In this document: positions 1 to 11,486 of the stretch, piece after piece | Layout of the letters: each line of letters opens with the position of its first letter | Numbering within the stretch: position 1 is the first letter of the stretch | From: Pictodentalium vernedei | Taxonomy: Eukaryota; Mollusca; Scaphopoda; Dentaliida; Dentaliidae | Direction of reading: 5' to 3' | Assembly: GCA_031216915.1 (NCBI GenBank) | Contig: CM062289.1 | Coordinates: 58,036,577-58,100,576, forward strand | Length of the DNA stretch: 64,000 bases | The notes under the pieces: model-generated | The model's input: the letters and a program-made list of their open reading frames with translations, nothing else | Databases searched by the model: none | Told to the model about the DNA's origin: nothing | Made by a program: the position numbers and the translations under genes

Positions 1-257
1 CATCCAGGAACGGTGAGCAACTGTCAGCTCCCCAACATACCAACTGCACACAAGCAGGGTTAGCATTGGTTGAAGACAGGTGCACCATCAATGTGCTGTA
101 TGCCTTAGTACACAACATCACCGTGCACCCACGTGGGCAATGGGGGCGAAGTGTCTTGCCCAAGGACACAATGCGGTTGCCGCAGGTGGGATTCGAACCA
201 AGGACCTCTCGGCTTGCAGCCTGCACCTCTACCAACTGAGACACTACGCCCCCACAT
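1..257 (-). mobile_element. tRNA-derived SINE, reverse orientation, truncated at window start
   Basis: The reverse complement opens GGGGGCGTAGTGTCTCAGTT, with a tRNA-like A box. A B box (GGTTCGAATCCC) follows, then the body phrase TGTCCTTGGGCAAGACACTT. The tail is outside the window. Confidence 0.85.
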
Positions 258-378
258 ATAGGTGATAGAGTAAACTCTTGTTAACTGAATAAAAAATATT
301 GTAATATGTCAATAAATTACCCAGACAACCATTGAATTACCCATGTTTATTGCTCAGTTTGGCCTCAGTACATCACAT

Positions 379-632
379 TTAACCCTTTACCCATTGAATC
401 AGCCAAATTCGCCCGCGTAATATGCATATTCAGCAGCTGAAAAAATACTATTTTTCAAAACATTTCAACAAAACCATATCACGTGACCCCCCTCATTGGA
501 ATGAGCTTGTCGAGCTCATTCCAATGAGGGGTCACATGATAAGGTTTTGTTAAAATTGTTTAAAAAACTTAAAAAAATTATATTTAAATTAATAAAATTT
601 GATATCGTCTACAAAATTGGGTAAAGGGTTAA
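379..632. mobile_element. piggyBac-like MITE (family A) copy 1
   Basis: TTAA target sites bracket TIRs CCCTTTACCCA / TGGGTAAAGGG. Centre: a palindrome CCTCATTGGAATGAGCT ... AGCTCATTCCAATGAGG. No coding capacity. TTAA targets and CCC tips are the piggyBac hallmark. Confidence 0.88.
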
Positions 633-677
633 TTTCTGTTAGCTTGTTTGACAGAGCTCAAGCAATTTATCTGTCAG

Positions 678-785
678 ATACCTGGAATTGGGTACACCAT
701 CCCAACTCTATCTCCACCACCTCCCACTCTGCCTGATATTCCATGCACTAAAGGATTTTATGAATATCAGGGATATTGTTACAAG
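678..785 (+). CDS. C-type lectin-like protein, exon 1 (proline-rich linker and start of CTLD)
   Basis: Seen: acceptor AG at 676-677 after a pyrimidine-containing tract, 36 codons in phase 0, donor GTAGGT at 786. The peptide is a Pro/Ser/Thr linker (LSPPPPTLPDIP) followed by PCTKGFYEYQGYCYK. That matches the opening Cys pair of long-form C-type lectin-like domains (C, aromatic-rich turn, CYK). The linker implies more protein upstream, outside the window. Downstream exons at 19077, 46861 and 55773 complete the fold. Exon 1 ends in phase 0 but exon 2 needs two bases from upstream, so a short exon of 3n+2 bases carrying roughly 12-16 residues is missing between them; I could not locate it in the 18-kb intron. 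A MITE ends only 46 bp upstream of this exon. Confidence 0.8.
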
Positions 786-866
786 GTAGGTTAAATGTTC
801 TTGTATATTTGGGGGTAAAATAATGTTTATCCATTTTTATACCATGATTGCCTATTCTACTATAAA

Positions 867-1296
867 CAGTGGAGCCCACTTAAATGGATATCTCTTAACT
901 GAATAACCCTGTTAATTGAATATAGTTTACAAACACAAAACCATTTACTATACCTCCAGTACAAATTTTACCTGTTAAATGAATATCGGTTCTAGAGTAA
1001 ACTCCTGTTAATTGAATAAAAAATCTTGTAACCTGTCAAGAAATTACCCTGACACTCCTCAGTTTTCCTTTGTATATAGACCTATTAGGCCTCAGTACAT
1101 CCAATACAGGTATTTAATCTATTATATCTTGTTTGACAGAGCTCATGGAGCTCTGTCAAACAAGATATAATAGAATAAATGCTAAGTTTGTCTCTTGAAT
1201 ACAGGAAAGTGATCAAATCCCTGTTAATTGAATATTCTTGTTAAATGAATAATTCTCACTGGCAATGTAACAATTCAATTAACAAGGCTCTACTGT
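867..1296. mobile_element. Mariner-type MITE (family B) copy 1
   Basis: Tips CAGTGGAGCCCACTTAA ... AAGGCTCTACTG, right TA flank. Internal repeats of TTAATTGAAT. The centre is a 62-bp palindrome with GACAGAGCTC at its middle. Confidence 0.83.
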
Positions 1297-1444
1297 ATTT
1301 GTAAGTAAACATTGACTCTTTGGGCGCCATTCAAGCCCATACTGCCCCGTTTATTAGAGACTGGTGGTATTGGAATTTTCAGTTTGGTGTTGATTTGAAT
1401 ATATTTTTTTTAGTATCTGACTTGACTGAGATTAGCTGATAGTA

Positions 1445-1874
1445 CAGTAGAATCCTCTTAATTGAATATCCATTTTGCCAGTGAAAATTATTCAATTAAC
1501 AGGAGTAAACAATTAATAGGGATTTGGTCAGTTTCCTGTGTTCTGGAGGTAAACTGAGCATTTATTCTATTATATCTTGTTTGACAGAGCTCATAGAGCT
1601 CTGTCAAACAAGATATAATAGAATAAATGACTGTATTGGATGTAGTGAGGCCAAAAAGGTTGATAAATAAGGGGAATTTGGTGCGTGTCACAGTAATTTT
1701 TTCGTCATATTACACAAATTTAACTACAATTAACAGGAGTTTACTCTACAACCCATATACAATTAACAGATCAAATTTGTACTGAAGATGTGCTAAATGA
1801 TTTTGTGTTTGAAAATTATATTCAATTAACAGGAATATACAATTAAGAGATATCCAATTAAGTGGGCTCCACTG
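1445..1874. mobile_element. Mariner-type MITE (family B) copy 2, intact
   Basis: TA on both sides, tips CAGTAGAATCC ... GGGCTCCACTG. The same palindrome, TATATCTTGTTTGACAGAGC, is perfect in both arms. Confidence 0.87.
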
Positions 1875-1885
1875 TATCAAAGAGC

Positions 1886-3031
1886 GGGGACCAGCCTAGG
1901 GGGGAAGTTTAGGGAGACTTCATGTCTCCCTCCAGAAAAAATTGGGAGGCTGCAGAGTCAAGTAGGGAGACTTCATAGGCAAGTTGGGAAAATTAAAAAT
2001 ATTTATGTACCTCCACCAGCCCCACCCCGCCCCTTCATATTTTCAGCTTGTGGTCCTCCATCAACATCAGATTAATCCAGGTCCAGTTGTCTATGATGCA
2101 TCTATGCCAGGTTAAAAAATCACAAAGTAATTATTGATTGAAAATCCCCCCACTGCACTACCATCTCCTTCCTGACCCCCTCCCCTCTTCTTCATGCCAA
2201 TCCCCCAGCACCCTCCTGTGGTAGCCTTTCACCAAAGTCTACTAAGCTAATAATTTCCTAAATCTGAAAGTGTGAACAGGACCAGATGTAAGAAGGTTGC
2301 TTGAAAGGTACTTTGTAAGTTAATAAACAAAATACATTCTGGGGTCGAGTATTTTGAAAAATAAATGTCATTCCGTATCATTTTTATGGCATTCCGGTGT
2401 CATTCCGCATCATTTCGAGTGATTCCTGTGTTTAGGAGGACCTCTTTTTCAAGATCCTTCACATGCATACTTGTGCCATGTACAAAGCGTTTCTTGACAT
2501 CACTAAAGCTTTTTTTCATGTGTTTCAATTCCATTCGTGTTTTTCTGGAAATAGACGGCCCAACAGTTATCAGTCGTCAGCAAAACAAAATAAAAATACA
2601 GTGTTAGAAAATACGTCTGTTGTGTATACATTTTCGGCATCCTAAGCGAGGTAACCTACTTTCAAACTGGGTTATTTTGTTGAGTCACGAAAGTCACCTA
2701 TTTTCGTTTCGACACTTGAAGCTCTGACTGAAACGGAACAAAATAGAAATAAAAAATCATCCAAAAGCGCCAATGCCAATTGATTGCCGTGTGATTTCAA
2801 ATAAATGGTCGCTTATTTGACGAATGAAAATGCCCATTTATCAAACTCCAGCACATTCGATTCTGGAAAATAATCGTTTTTATTTAAACCTCGGATCATT
2901 CAGTTCAGCCTTTCCTCATTTTAGCCAATTTTTAGAGGGCGACTTGTAATCGCCCCGGCTATTTTTTTAGGCGACTTAGATCTTAGAAGGGCGACATAAT
3001 CGCCCTAGTCGCCCTCACGGCTGGTCCCTGC
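1886..3031. mobile_element. Nonautonomous hAT-like element, 1.15 kb
   Basis: CAAAGAGC (1878-1885) and CAAAGAGG (3032-3039) are an 8-bp duplication with one mismatch. Tips contain GGGACCAGCC / GGCTGGTCCC. A related end fragment is at 53372-53442. Confidence 0.75.
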
Positions 3032-3147
3032 CAAAGAGGAATTCACATCAGGAAAAACAGAATAAGTTGTTGAAGTATCATTCTACCACAATGCTATAAA
3101 TGACATTGTCAATTATATCAACACAGTGGAGGGAGGGGGTGGGGGGC

Positions 3148-3524
3148 AGTGGCGTTGCGGTAATCGGTTCTTGTCAGATCACAGAAGTTAAGCAACATTG
3201 AGCCTGGTTAGTCCTTGGATGGGTGACCATCTGAGTGATCGATTTGGACTCCTGTGTTGTATCCTTGGGCAAGTCACTTAACCCTGATTGTCCACATGAG
3301 GCACGATGTCGGCGTGTACTAAGGTGTACTGCACATCAATGGTGTGCATGTCTTTAACCAGTCTAACCCTGCCTGTACTGCAGTATGGAGTTATGATGTT
3401 GGGGAGAGCTGGCAGCTGCTCAGTGGTTCTCTCCGGGTACTCCAGCTTCCTCCATCCATAAAACTGTCACCGACATGATATGATCTTGGTTGTTAATGTG
3501 TTGTTAACCTTAATAAAATAAAAT
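3148..3524 (+). mobile_element. 5S rRNA-headed SINE with the same body as the tRNA-headed SINEs
   Basis: 3165-3235 reads like 5S rRNA internal-promoter sequence: AGAAGTTAAGCAAC (A-box region) and CCTGGTTAGTCCTTGGATGG with GGTGACC (C-box region). From 3260 it carries the same body as the tRNA-headed copies: ATCCTTGGGCAAGTCACTTA, the CGGCGTGTACTAAGG block, GGTTCTCTCCGGGTACT and the AATAAAATAAA tail. It is therefore a retroposed SINE and not a 5S gene; the 5S termini are absent. Confidence 0.86.
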
Positions 3525-3602
3525 AAATCAACAGTGGCATTCTTTTACAACCACAAATAATATCTACAGTATTTTGTGACTTGTTCCAAATGCACGTTAA
3601 TG

Positions 3603-4195
3603 TTTAATCCAACGCAGACGATTTCAAAATTTATTATTTTAAATATCTATTTATTTATTTATTGGTGTTTAAGGTCACATATTTCTGCACAGTGGCTAAC
3701 CATGACCGTGACAGTTTTACGGGTGGAGGTACCCGGAGAGAACCACCGAACAACGGCGAGCAACTGTCAGCTCCCCAACATACCAACTCCACACAAGCAG
3801 GGTTAGCATTGGTTGAAGACAGGTGCACCATCGACGTGCAGTATGCCTTAGTACACAGCGTCACCATGCCCCCACGTGGGCAATGGAGGTGAAGTTTCTT
3901 GCCCAAGGACACAACGCGGTTGTCGCAGGTGGGATTCGAACCGAGGATCTCTCGGCTTGCAGCCTGCACCTCTGCCAACTGAGCCACCGCACCGCCTTTA
4001 AATATAATTTTTTCAAAAAATTTCAATAAAACCATATCATGTGACCCCTCTTTGGAACGAGCTCAACGAGCTCGTTCCAAAGAGGGGTCACATGATATGG
4101 TTTTGTTAAAATTTTTTGAAAAATAATATTTTTTCCGCTGCTGAATTTGCATATTATGCGGGTGGATGCAGGCAATTCGCTGGGTAAAGGGTTAA
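3603..4195. mobile_element. piggyBac-like MITE (family A) copy 2, split by a SINE
   Basis: The left tip is degenerate; the right tip TGGGTAAAGGG plus TTAA is intact. The centre has the copy-specific variant CCTCTTTGG/CCAAAGAGG in both arms. Nested SINE at 3641-3995. Confidence 0.85.
3641..3995 (-). mobile_element. tRNA-derived SINE inserted in a piggyBac-like MITE
   Basis: Complete reverse-oriented copy: the (AATA)n-like tail is complementary to TTTATTTATTTATT at 3648, and the B box lies near 3935-3950. It splits the MITE at 3603-4195, so the SINE arrived later. Confidence 0.87.
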
Positions 4196-4558
4196 AGACC
4201 TATTTCAGGCTTTTGCAATCTCAAAGCATGCATGTGCCCTGACCATGCCATTTTTAGGAGGTCCTGCTCACGATAAACAAAACACCTGGTCAGTTATTTC
4301 TAGTCAGGTCTTTGCAGCCTTAACAGGCAGCCAAGACTTGACTTGAAATCACTGTTAAACAGTTGGACATGTACAGGTTGTAGTTTAGTGGGAATTCAGG
4401 ACAGTTGCTCAGTCCAATGAGGGTTAATAAAACAGAAAAGAAAATCAGTCACTTCTTACATGAAAATGACCCTTTCAACTGTTATCAACAAGCCGGAAAA
4501 TAATTTTCCTTGCACTTCCAGACAAAATGTCAGACACCAAATGAATCATGTCTGTCAT

Positions 4559-4807
4559 TTAACCCTTTACCCAATGAATCACCCGCATCCGCCCACGTGA
4601 TATGCAAATTCAGCAGTTGAAAAAATATTATTTTTCAAAAAATTTCAACAAAATCATATCATGTGACCCCTCGTTGGAATGAGCTCGTCAAGCTCGTTCC
4701 AACGAGGGGTCACATGATATGGTTTTGTTGAAATTTTTTGAAAAATTTCAGAAAATTATATTTAAAATAATAAATTTTGATATCGTCTGCATTGGGTAAA
4801 GGGTTAA
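4559..4807. mobile_element. piggyBac-like MITE (family A) copy 3
   Basis: TTAA on both sides, intact TIRs and the TTGGAATGAGCTCGTC-type centre. About 249 bp. Confidence 0.88.
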
Positions 4808-4910
4808 GAATGATATCTGACATATTACAAAATGGAGTTTGAGAAATCGAAATAGTGTGTTTTGGGTGGACATGTACCTTCATCTTAAAGCTGCTCAGAA
4901 TTCATCCAAC

Positions 4911-4967
4911 TATACCTTGTTTGGCAGGGCTCAATGAGCCCTGCCAAAACAAGGTATGATTGGTTTC
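4911..4967. repeat. Small palindrome in an otherwise blank stretch (4808-5219)
   Basis: TACCTTGTTTGGCAGGGCTC and its complement, with GAGCCCTGCC core. No ends identified; 4196-4558 and the rest of 4808-5219 show no supported feature. Confidence 0.6.
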
Positions 4968-5227
4968 ATTCTGAATTGGAACTGAATTACCATTCAGACA
5001 TAATTTAGATACATGTACGGCTACATCAAATCATATTCCTTCACATGCTGTTAATACTGATGAGCTGTACAGTCACTTTCTTCACACTTCCCAACATGCC
5101 AGGGCCAGAAATCACAATAATCATTAATTTTAGGCTTGCTAGTTATGTACATGATTTCCTGCATGCATGATGTTCTGATCACTGAACTTCATTGATAATT
5201 TTGGCATCAGACATTTTGACTGATGAT

Positions 5228-5723
5228 TAGAGCTGTAGGTTAACCGAAACCGAACCGAGGTTTTTAGTTTTTTTTAAAAACCGAAACCAAAACCGTCGAC
5301 ATCCGGTAATCTAAGGTTTTTCGTTTTTTATTAAGTACTCTCTTGCTGCAGAAATTCACAGAATGTAGCCAATGGCAGTGTCTGGGTACTCTCACTACTC
5401 TGGGAAGGCTACATTCTGTGAATTTCTGACATTTCAGTTTAGTTGTGTTTGCAGCTTTCCTCAAGTTGCGTGTAGGTGTCAGACCTCGAAAAATGGCCAA
5501 TCACAATAAAAGTTCTGTATATTTAGGTAATTATTATATTGGCCTTCCTGATTCTTCATGTATTATAGCTGCATTCAGTTAAGACTCCGGACATAAGAAT
5601 GAGTTTTATTGAATTTTATTTGGCCTCATGAACAAACCGAAAACCGAACCGAACCAAGGTTTTACTCCACTTAAAAAACCAAAACCGAAACCGAACAAGA
5701 AATTTAAAAAACCTACAGCTCTA
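5228..5723. mobile_element. Nonautonomous hAT element, 8-bp duplication CTGATGAT
   Basis: Perfect CTGATGAT at 5220-5227 and 5724-5731. TIR TAGAGCTGTAGGTT.. / ..AACCTACAGCTCTA, followed by repeats of AACCGAACCGA. Inner palindrome at about 5347-5435. Confidence 0.87.
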
Positions 5724-5943
5724 CTGATGATTTTAAACCTCAGTCTGACATTGGCCTTTTTGTACCTGACATTGTCCTTGTCTGACCACTTATTTTCTGG
5801 TATGGTTATAAAGCCTCAACAGGGACTTATAGATAGTGAATGTATACAAATTTGAAAATTTAAATGGCTTTGGTATTCAACGATTGGTTCGGTTCAGTTT
5901 GCTTTTTCTGTAATCCCATGATATCGGTATCGGTTCAGTTTTT

Positions 5944-6263
5944 GTGTCGCCGCCCCACGAAGAGGGGAGCGACATATAGGGATTACTTTTGTCATCTTAC
6001 GTCGTCCGCGTCGTCTGCGGCGTCGTCTGCATCGTCCGCGTCACACTTTCTCTTATCCGCCACTCCTCTTCAACCTATGAATGGATTTTGATGAAACTTT
6101 CAGTGATTCTTTATCACATAATGGCATTGTGCACCTCCTATTTTATTTTTTGATCCGCTGTATTTTTTCCCGAGTTATGACCCTTTTCCACTTAGAATTC
6201 TGTCAGAAATATTAAAATATAGTGCAGGCGACACACGTCTTCCATGGAAGACTCACATCTAAG
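5944..6263 (+). mobile_element. Helentron-like nonautonomous element (family N)
   Basis: The 5-prime end TGTCGCC forms a hairpin with GGAGCGACA and recurs inverted (GGCGACA) at about 6228. The 3-prime hairpin GTCTTCCATGGAAGAC follows, ending CATCTAAG. A GTCGTCCGCGTCGTC tract lies after the 5-prime hairpin. Confidence 0.72.
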
Positions 6264-6460
6264 TTTGTTATATTGTCCACCTCTAGCCTTTTATATTGTT
6301 CTTAAAAAGTTGTCTCATGCTTATTCTTCCTCGAAATGCTACTGGTAGGATAAATTTATCTTGACAGTGTGCAGGCAGCCAACAATGATGAAGAAACACT
6401 GTTTAGTCATCTGCAGCTGTATGCATGGTTATATGGTAGATATTTAAAGTGGGGCGCAAG

Positions 6461-6999
6461 GCTTATATTTCGACGAGAATCCTTGAATCGATTCGCACAA
6501 AGATTCGCGCAATAAAACCGACGAGAATCCAAGTAGATTCTCGCTGCACCTCTGCTAGGATTCGCGTGAAAAGAATTGAGTCAATTTAACCCTTTATCCA
6601 ACACAGCGGCAACAAATTAACTAATAGAAGGCTAACATGACCTGAAATATCCTGACACTTTGTCAATAAAATCTTACAAATATGGTTGTCATTGGAACCG
6701 GCTCATTGAGCCGATTCCAACGACAGCCATATTTATAAGATTTTATTGGTAAATATTGTTCATTTAAGTATTTTATCATTTATTTATTATTTATTGTTTA
6801 AAAATTATCAAATTTAGTTTTAAAAATTAAAAAGGTGTGTTGGGTAAAAGGTTAACATGTGTTATCAGTATACAACAGTGGTTGAACCATGGTGGCATCC
6901 TGGGATCCTTGGACACTCATAGTAGGTATGGATTCTCGCAACCATTTTCACGAGAATCCAAATGGATTCTCAAAAATTTAGACGAAATATAAGCCCTGG
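6461..6999. mobile_element. hAT-like composite with a built-in family A-like hairpin
   Basis: AGGCTTATATTTCG ... CGAAATATAAGCCCT with imperfect flanks (GGGGCGCA/GGGGCGAT). Contains GAGAATCC repeats and a TTAA-bounded hairpin (6586-6855, CCGGCTCATTGAGCCG centre). The same combination recurs at 44540-45042. Confidence 0.72.
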
Positions 7000-7406
7000 G
7001 GCGATATTGAAATTTCAAGTTCAGTTTCGGTATTGGTATTTCTAGAATGATTTACCTCCTTTTTGGCACAGTATTCGGTTTCAAAAATACATGTATGCAT
7101 ATCATTACCAATATCAGATGGTATTTTTGTTTTACAGTGAACAAAGAATTGTCGAAATGTTGGAAGTAACATGGGCACTCACCAACGGTCATTTGATGTA
7201 ACAAAAATGCTGAGAGAAAATCAATAAAAAAATAAAAATCTCTCTGCATTTCTGTTGCATCAAGTGACCCGTAGCGAGTGCCTTTGGGAATGCATGGTCC
7301 ATGGGCTGTTCTTGTAAGGAATTTTGCGTAATTTTTGCCATCTGTCCTTTTATTGTTTAGTAAATGTCAGGGATATTTTTCAATACCAAAATTTCGGTAT
7401 ATTGAG

Positions 7407-7878
7407 TAGTACTGAAATGGTTAACCAGATAACCGGTTTCAAACCGGTTACCCACCTAACCGATTTGAAAAAAACCTCAACCGGTTATCCGAAATATCGA
7501 TAGTGATCGCCATTCCACGGTTAAAACGTAGTAAATCTGCCACTTCTCCTTTGGGATAGATTACACATCGAAGCAGTGCTGTATATATTGAGAAATAATC
7601 GACTTTGGCTTCAAGACTTTGTTAATGATCGACAATTTCCGTGAGTACTGAATAACCGCAGAAACTATTCCGTAGTGTGTATACAAATGAACGTTGTCGA
7701 GTACTCGACAACGATTGTTTGTATACACACTACGGAATAGTTTCTGAGAATACTGCTTTCCAATTCCTATAGTTTTGACCCCAGATTCGGTGAAATAATG
7801 ACTACGGATAACCGGATATTATCCGGTTATAGCTCTCGGTTAGTCAGTTGTGAAAACGAGCCAACCGTTTCAGCCCTA
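7407..7878. mobile_element. Nonautonomous hAT element, 8-bp duplication ATATTGAG
   Basis: Perfect ATATTGAG at 7399-7406 and 7879-7886. Tips TAGTACTGAAATGG / CCGTTTCAGCCCTA; several AACCGGTT blocks. Inner palindrome with CGTAGTGTGTATACAAA arms at about 7671-7745. Confidence 0.86.
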
Positions 7879-7886
7879 ATATTGAG

Positions 7887-8309
7887 ATGTCCTCATTTGA
7901 GTTAATCAGTATTGGCACAATGCCAAACGATATCTACAGAATATCACCCATCTCTATAGATATTTGCATAAAATTAATCTGAGGAACTAAGGGATAATGC
8001 TTGTTATACGGTCACTTACATGTACAGAGAAGTTACGTGCCAACTGAGAAGCCTATTTCTGAGATTTAAGAGCCAGGTCCTGATGTTTCAGAACCAAATA
8101 CGCACTGGCGCATGCCCAGGGCGGTCCCTGTCAATTCTTGTAGACAAACAGTGTGCCAAACTCTGTACAATTCTATACTGGTAAATAGATATCATTAACA
8201 TAATTCCGAACCTCTGCTGGGATATATACACATATAATAAAGTAAATAAATATTAAAATTCAACTGCATATACAGAATGAACAGAGTGGATTACTACTTA
8301 AGCGTAGTA
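7887..8309. other. Stretch without identified feature
   Basis: Nothing supported. Low-complexity A/T-rich DNA between a hAT element and MITE B. 7000-7398 is likewise blank apart from short FASTA-like GGTATTGGTATTT runs. Confidence 0.6.
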
Positions 8310-8590
8310 CAGTAGAATCCTCTTAATTGAATATCCATTTTGCCAGTGAAAATTATTCAATTAACAGGAGTATACAATTAACAGGGATTTGGTCAGTTTC
8401 CTGTGTTCTGGAAGTAAACTGAGTATTTATTCTATTATATCTTGTTTGACAGAGCTCATAGAGCTCTGTCAAACAAGATATAATAGAATAAATGCCTGTA
8501 TTGGATGTAGTGAGGCCAAAAAGGTTGATAAATAAGGGGAATTTGGTGTGTGTCACTGTAATTTTTTCGACATATTACAAAAATTTATAT
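8310..8590. mobile_element. Mariner-type MITE (family B) copy 3, right half missing
   Basis: Left 280 bp nearly identical to 1445-1720, including the palindrome. The sequence diverges at about 8590, upstream of the THAP exon. Confidence 0.85.
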
Positions 8591-9151
8591 ACAATGCGAA
8601 ACAATTTTGCAGTTGTCTCCCACTATAACAATGATAGCTGGCGCCTCGATCAGTCGGTTCAGCCAATTTCCGGTCAGTCAACAAATGAACAATTGTCAAC
8701 ACTGCTATTTGCTATTCGCGACTAAATCTATTGTCGTTTTTTGAATACGATCAAACCATGCCGACCTGTTGTTGTGTGCCGTATTGTTCAAATAGAGGTG
8801 GACACTTATTTCCAGCTGACAAATTTATGCGACAGAAATGGGTGATTGCAGTAAGACGCGATCAGTGGAAACCGACAAACAGTTCTGTTGTGTGTTCAGT
8901 TCATTTCAAAGACGAAGATTACATTGAAAATACAAATTCAGGTTAGTAACTCATTTTTTATTTTATTCATGTAATCTTCTAACAATATATCAAATTAAAT
9001 TTAAACGATCGGATTACATTTAAAGATTTAAACACACACGCGATTCTATCCAAGCAGTCCACCAGACGTGACAATATTATGATTATTTTTATTCACACAC
9101 ATCATATTTCATGTACATGTATTTCTGATTGTTTACAAACAAATATTTAGT

Positions 9152-9175
9152 CCCCCCCCCCCCCCCCCCCCCGAG
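9152..9175 (+). repeat. Poly-C run (about 22 bases)
   Basis: Uninterrupted C tract in the THAP gene intron; G runs of similar length occur at about 25027, 29515, 48164 and 63914. Confidence 0.9.
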
Positions 9176-9452
9176 GCAAATTACTTATGCCCAGTTATGA
9201 CAGTCCAAATGGGGCTCAAATAAAAAATTGATGAATAGACAAATTGAACTGTGTTTGTCAACAAACGGTGGTTAAAGTAATAATGGCCTGCTTCCGCACT
9301 GTGTAATCCACATAACAAAGAAACAAAGTTAACCCCCGACTCAACATCCATGAAAAAAAACCTGGAAAAGGCAATGCACATATATAATACAGCTGAAAAT
9401 AAGATGTAATTTTTAAACAATAAAAGTTCCCCAATGTTTCTCTTAACTGGTA

Positions 9453-9857
9453 AGGCCTAAAAAAATAAAAAAATATGTTTCTCAGGCCCTCCCGCATGGT
9501 CCTTTTGGCTGCCGCATGCTCTCATTTTATAACCAATTTAAACTTAAAAAAAATAAAAATTAAATGGTTTATGTCTGATATTTTACCCAAGTTAAAAAAT
9601 TTGATGAATTTGTCCCTTGAGTGCAAGAAGGCTTTGCAATGCTTTAGCATTGCAAAGCCTTCTTGCACTCAAGGGATGAAATACACCACCACCCATGCTA
9701 TTCTGTTGATAATGAGGCCTAAAACTTGAACCAAGAACTTGAACTTTTGATGGCAAAGAAGTAATTACAGAAATAAAAATAAAATAAAAAACCGCTCGCT
9801 CGCATGCAATTTCACAAATACTGGCCTGAGAAACAGAAGATCTACTTTGTGTGGCCT
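9453..9857. mobile_element. Hairpin MITE (family G) copy 1, in the THAP gene intron
   Basis: Ends AGGCCTAAAAAAATAAAAA ... CTTTGTGTGGCCT; subterminal TTTCTCAGGCCCTCC mirrored by GGCCTGAGAAACAG. Palindrome CCCTTGAGTGCAAGAAGGCT ... GCAAGCCTTCTT-type centre with a TTTAGC loop. Confidence 0.82.
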
Positions 9858-11486
9858 AAAGTGCTGAGTTTTTTCTGACAACAAATCAAAGCTCATCATA
9901 CACTGCTCTATTACATTTAATTGGATAGTGCCTTATAGGCACTATCCAATTAAATGTCAGAGAGCAAGGTATTGTATAAAAAATCTGATCCATATCAGGG
10001 ACAATAAAGGCTTCCTCAGGCAGAATGCAGCTGCAGACAGTTATTGCCTGTCACTTTTAGTAAAGCCCATAATAGGGCTTCCAGCACTCTACCAGTTATG
10101 CGATAGCCCCAAACTATGGCATCATTTCTTGGAAAGCACTCAAAACTTTCCAATAAATAATGCCAGAGTGTGACCTACAAGACAACTATTGGCTTATTTC
10201 GCACACTGGACATTTTCACGAGTTAGGTTTCACCAAATGCATGGCTGCCGAGGAAGCCTTGACTTGATTTGATGGTAAATTATGTTTCCACTTTTTATTG
10301 AACCCAAATTTTAATATTTGTTTTAAATTTCAGCTTCTCCAAGAAAGTTTTTAACGCCTCAGAAAAGATGCCGTTCCTTCACCGTTTCGATGGACAATAT
10401 TTTACAAAAGATCACAAGTTTCTGAAGATAGAGAAAATAGAATGAAACGTAGACGGTTATCGAAAGAGTCTGATTTTCAACCTCATACGGCAAATGAAAC
10501 TACAAGTTACGCTACAAATCCGTATGAAATTTACATTGAACCTGACATGAACCCCGAGATATCAGTTCGAGAAGAGTTTGTTTTTGAGAATGGATCAAAT
10601 ACATGTACAATTCAAAATTCCAATGCATGTAATCATGATTGCAAATCATCTGAAGGCATACGTGATAAACGTGTACCATTATTTAATGTCAGTACTCAAA
10701 CAGACTCTACAACTAAGTCATGTAACTGTAACACCTGCAGTGTGTCAAAATATCGTGACAATCCCAGGGGTGTGCATTATTACACAGGACTGGAAAATTA
10801 TGAGAAATTCAAATTGGTGTTGCAAACACTTGAGCCAGCTGCATACCACTTACAATATGCAAATGGAGGTTCAGTAGAAAGTATTTCTGTGGAGGACCAA
10901 TTTTTTATCATGCTAATAAAACTTAGACAGTGTAAGACAAATTTTGAGTTGGCCGAGCTATTTTCTGTCTCAGAATCGACAGTTTCAAACATTTTTGTTA
11001 CATGGGTTCGCTTTTGTTCACTACAATGGCGTGAAATAAATTTATGGCCTGAAAGGGACATGGTACACTTTTTTGCTCCTTCAGACTTCTATGCTAAATT
11101 TCCATCAACAAGAGTGGTTATTGATGGCACAGAGATTCCTGTGCAAAAACCAGCAGTCCCCACATCACAGAAAGCCTCCGTTTCCACATACAAAAACCGC
11201 AACACTGTGAAAGTGTTAGTTGGGGCCTCACCCAGTGGTCTTGTAAGTTACGTGTCACCAAGTTATGCTGGCTCAACGAGCGACCGACAAATTGTTGAAC
11301 GTAGTTCACTCACAACCATGTGCGACCCCGGTGATTCAATCATGGCCGATAAAAGGTTTGATGTACAAGACACTTTTGCCCCGTGTGACATAACTGTAAA
11401 CATTCCAACATTTTTTCGAAAAAAGAACCGAATGTCGGGGGCTAAGGTTTTAAGAGACCGGAAAATTGCCAGCAAGAGAGTACATA

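Larger units (their letters stand above)
8758..11486 (+). pseudogene. THAP-domain plus DDE transposase gene (Harbinger-like, DDE_Tnp_4 type), truncated
   Basis: Exon 1 (8758-8941) starts at ATG and encodes a THAP zinc finger: C-x4-C near the start, then CSVHF giving the C-x2-H pair. Donor GTTAGT follows at 8942, and an acceptor TTTCAG ends at 10333. The main transposase frame is open from about 10360 to 11486; its first ATG is at 10442. In order it has an S/T-rich segment, a helix-turn-helix region (ELAELFSVSESTVSNIF), the first catalytic Asp in VIDGTEI and the second in GSTSDRQIVE. It stops at RKIASKRVHT, where a MITE begins (11487). In this family the third acidic residue lies just after this RVH segment, so it is lost, and I found no continuation after the MITE array. 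Entered from exon 1, the frame reaches TGA at 10423 and is off by one base, so a frameshift or an unrecognised acceptor is needed. The intron holds a hairpin MITE at 9453-9857. Confidence 0.8.

Noticed and set aside
3165-3240. 5S rRNA gene
   Set aside because: Only the internal promoter region resembles 5S; ends are missing and it is fused to a SINE body.
9181-9497. Minus-strand genes in the THAP intron
   Set aside because: Short A/T-rich open stretches overlapping a hairpin MITE; no domain or splice support.
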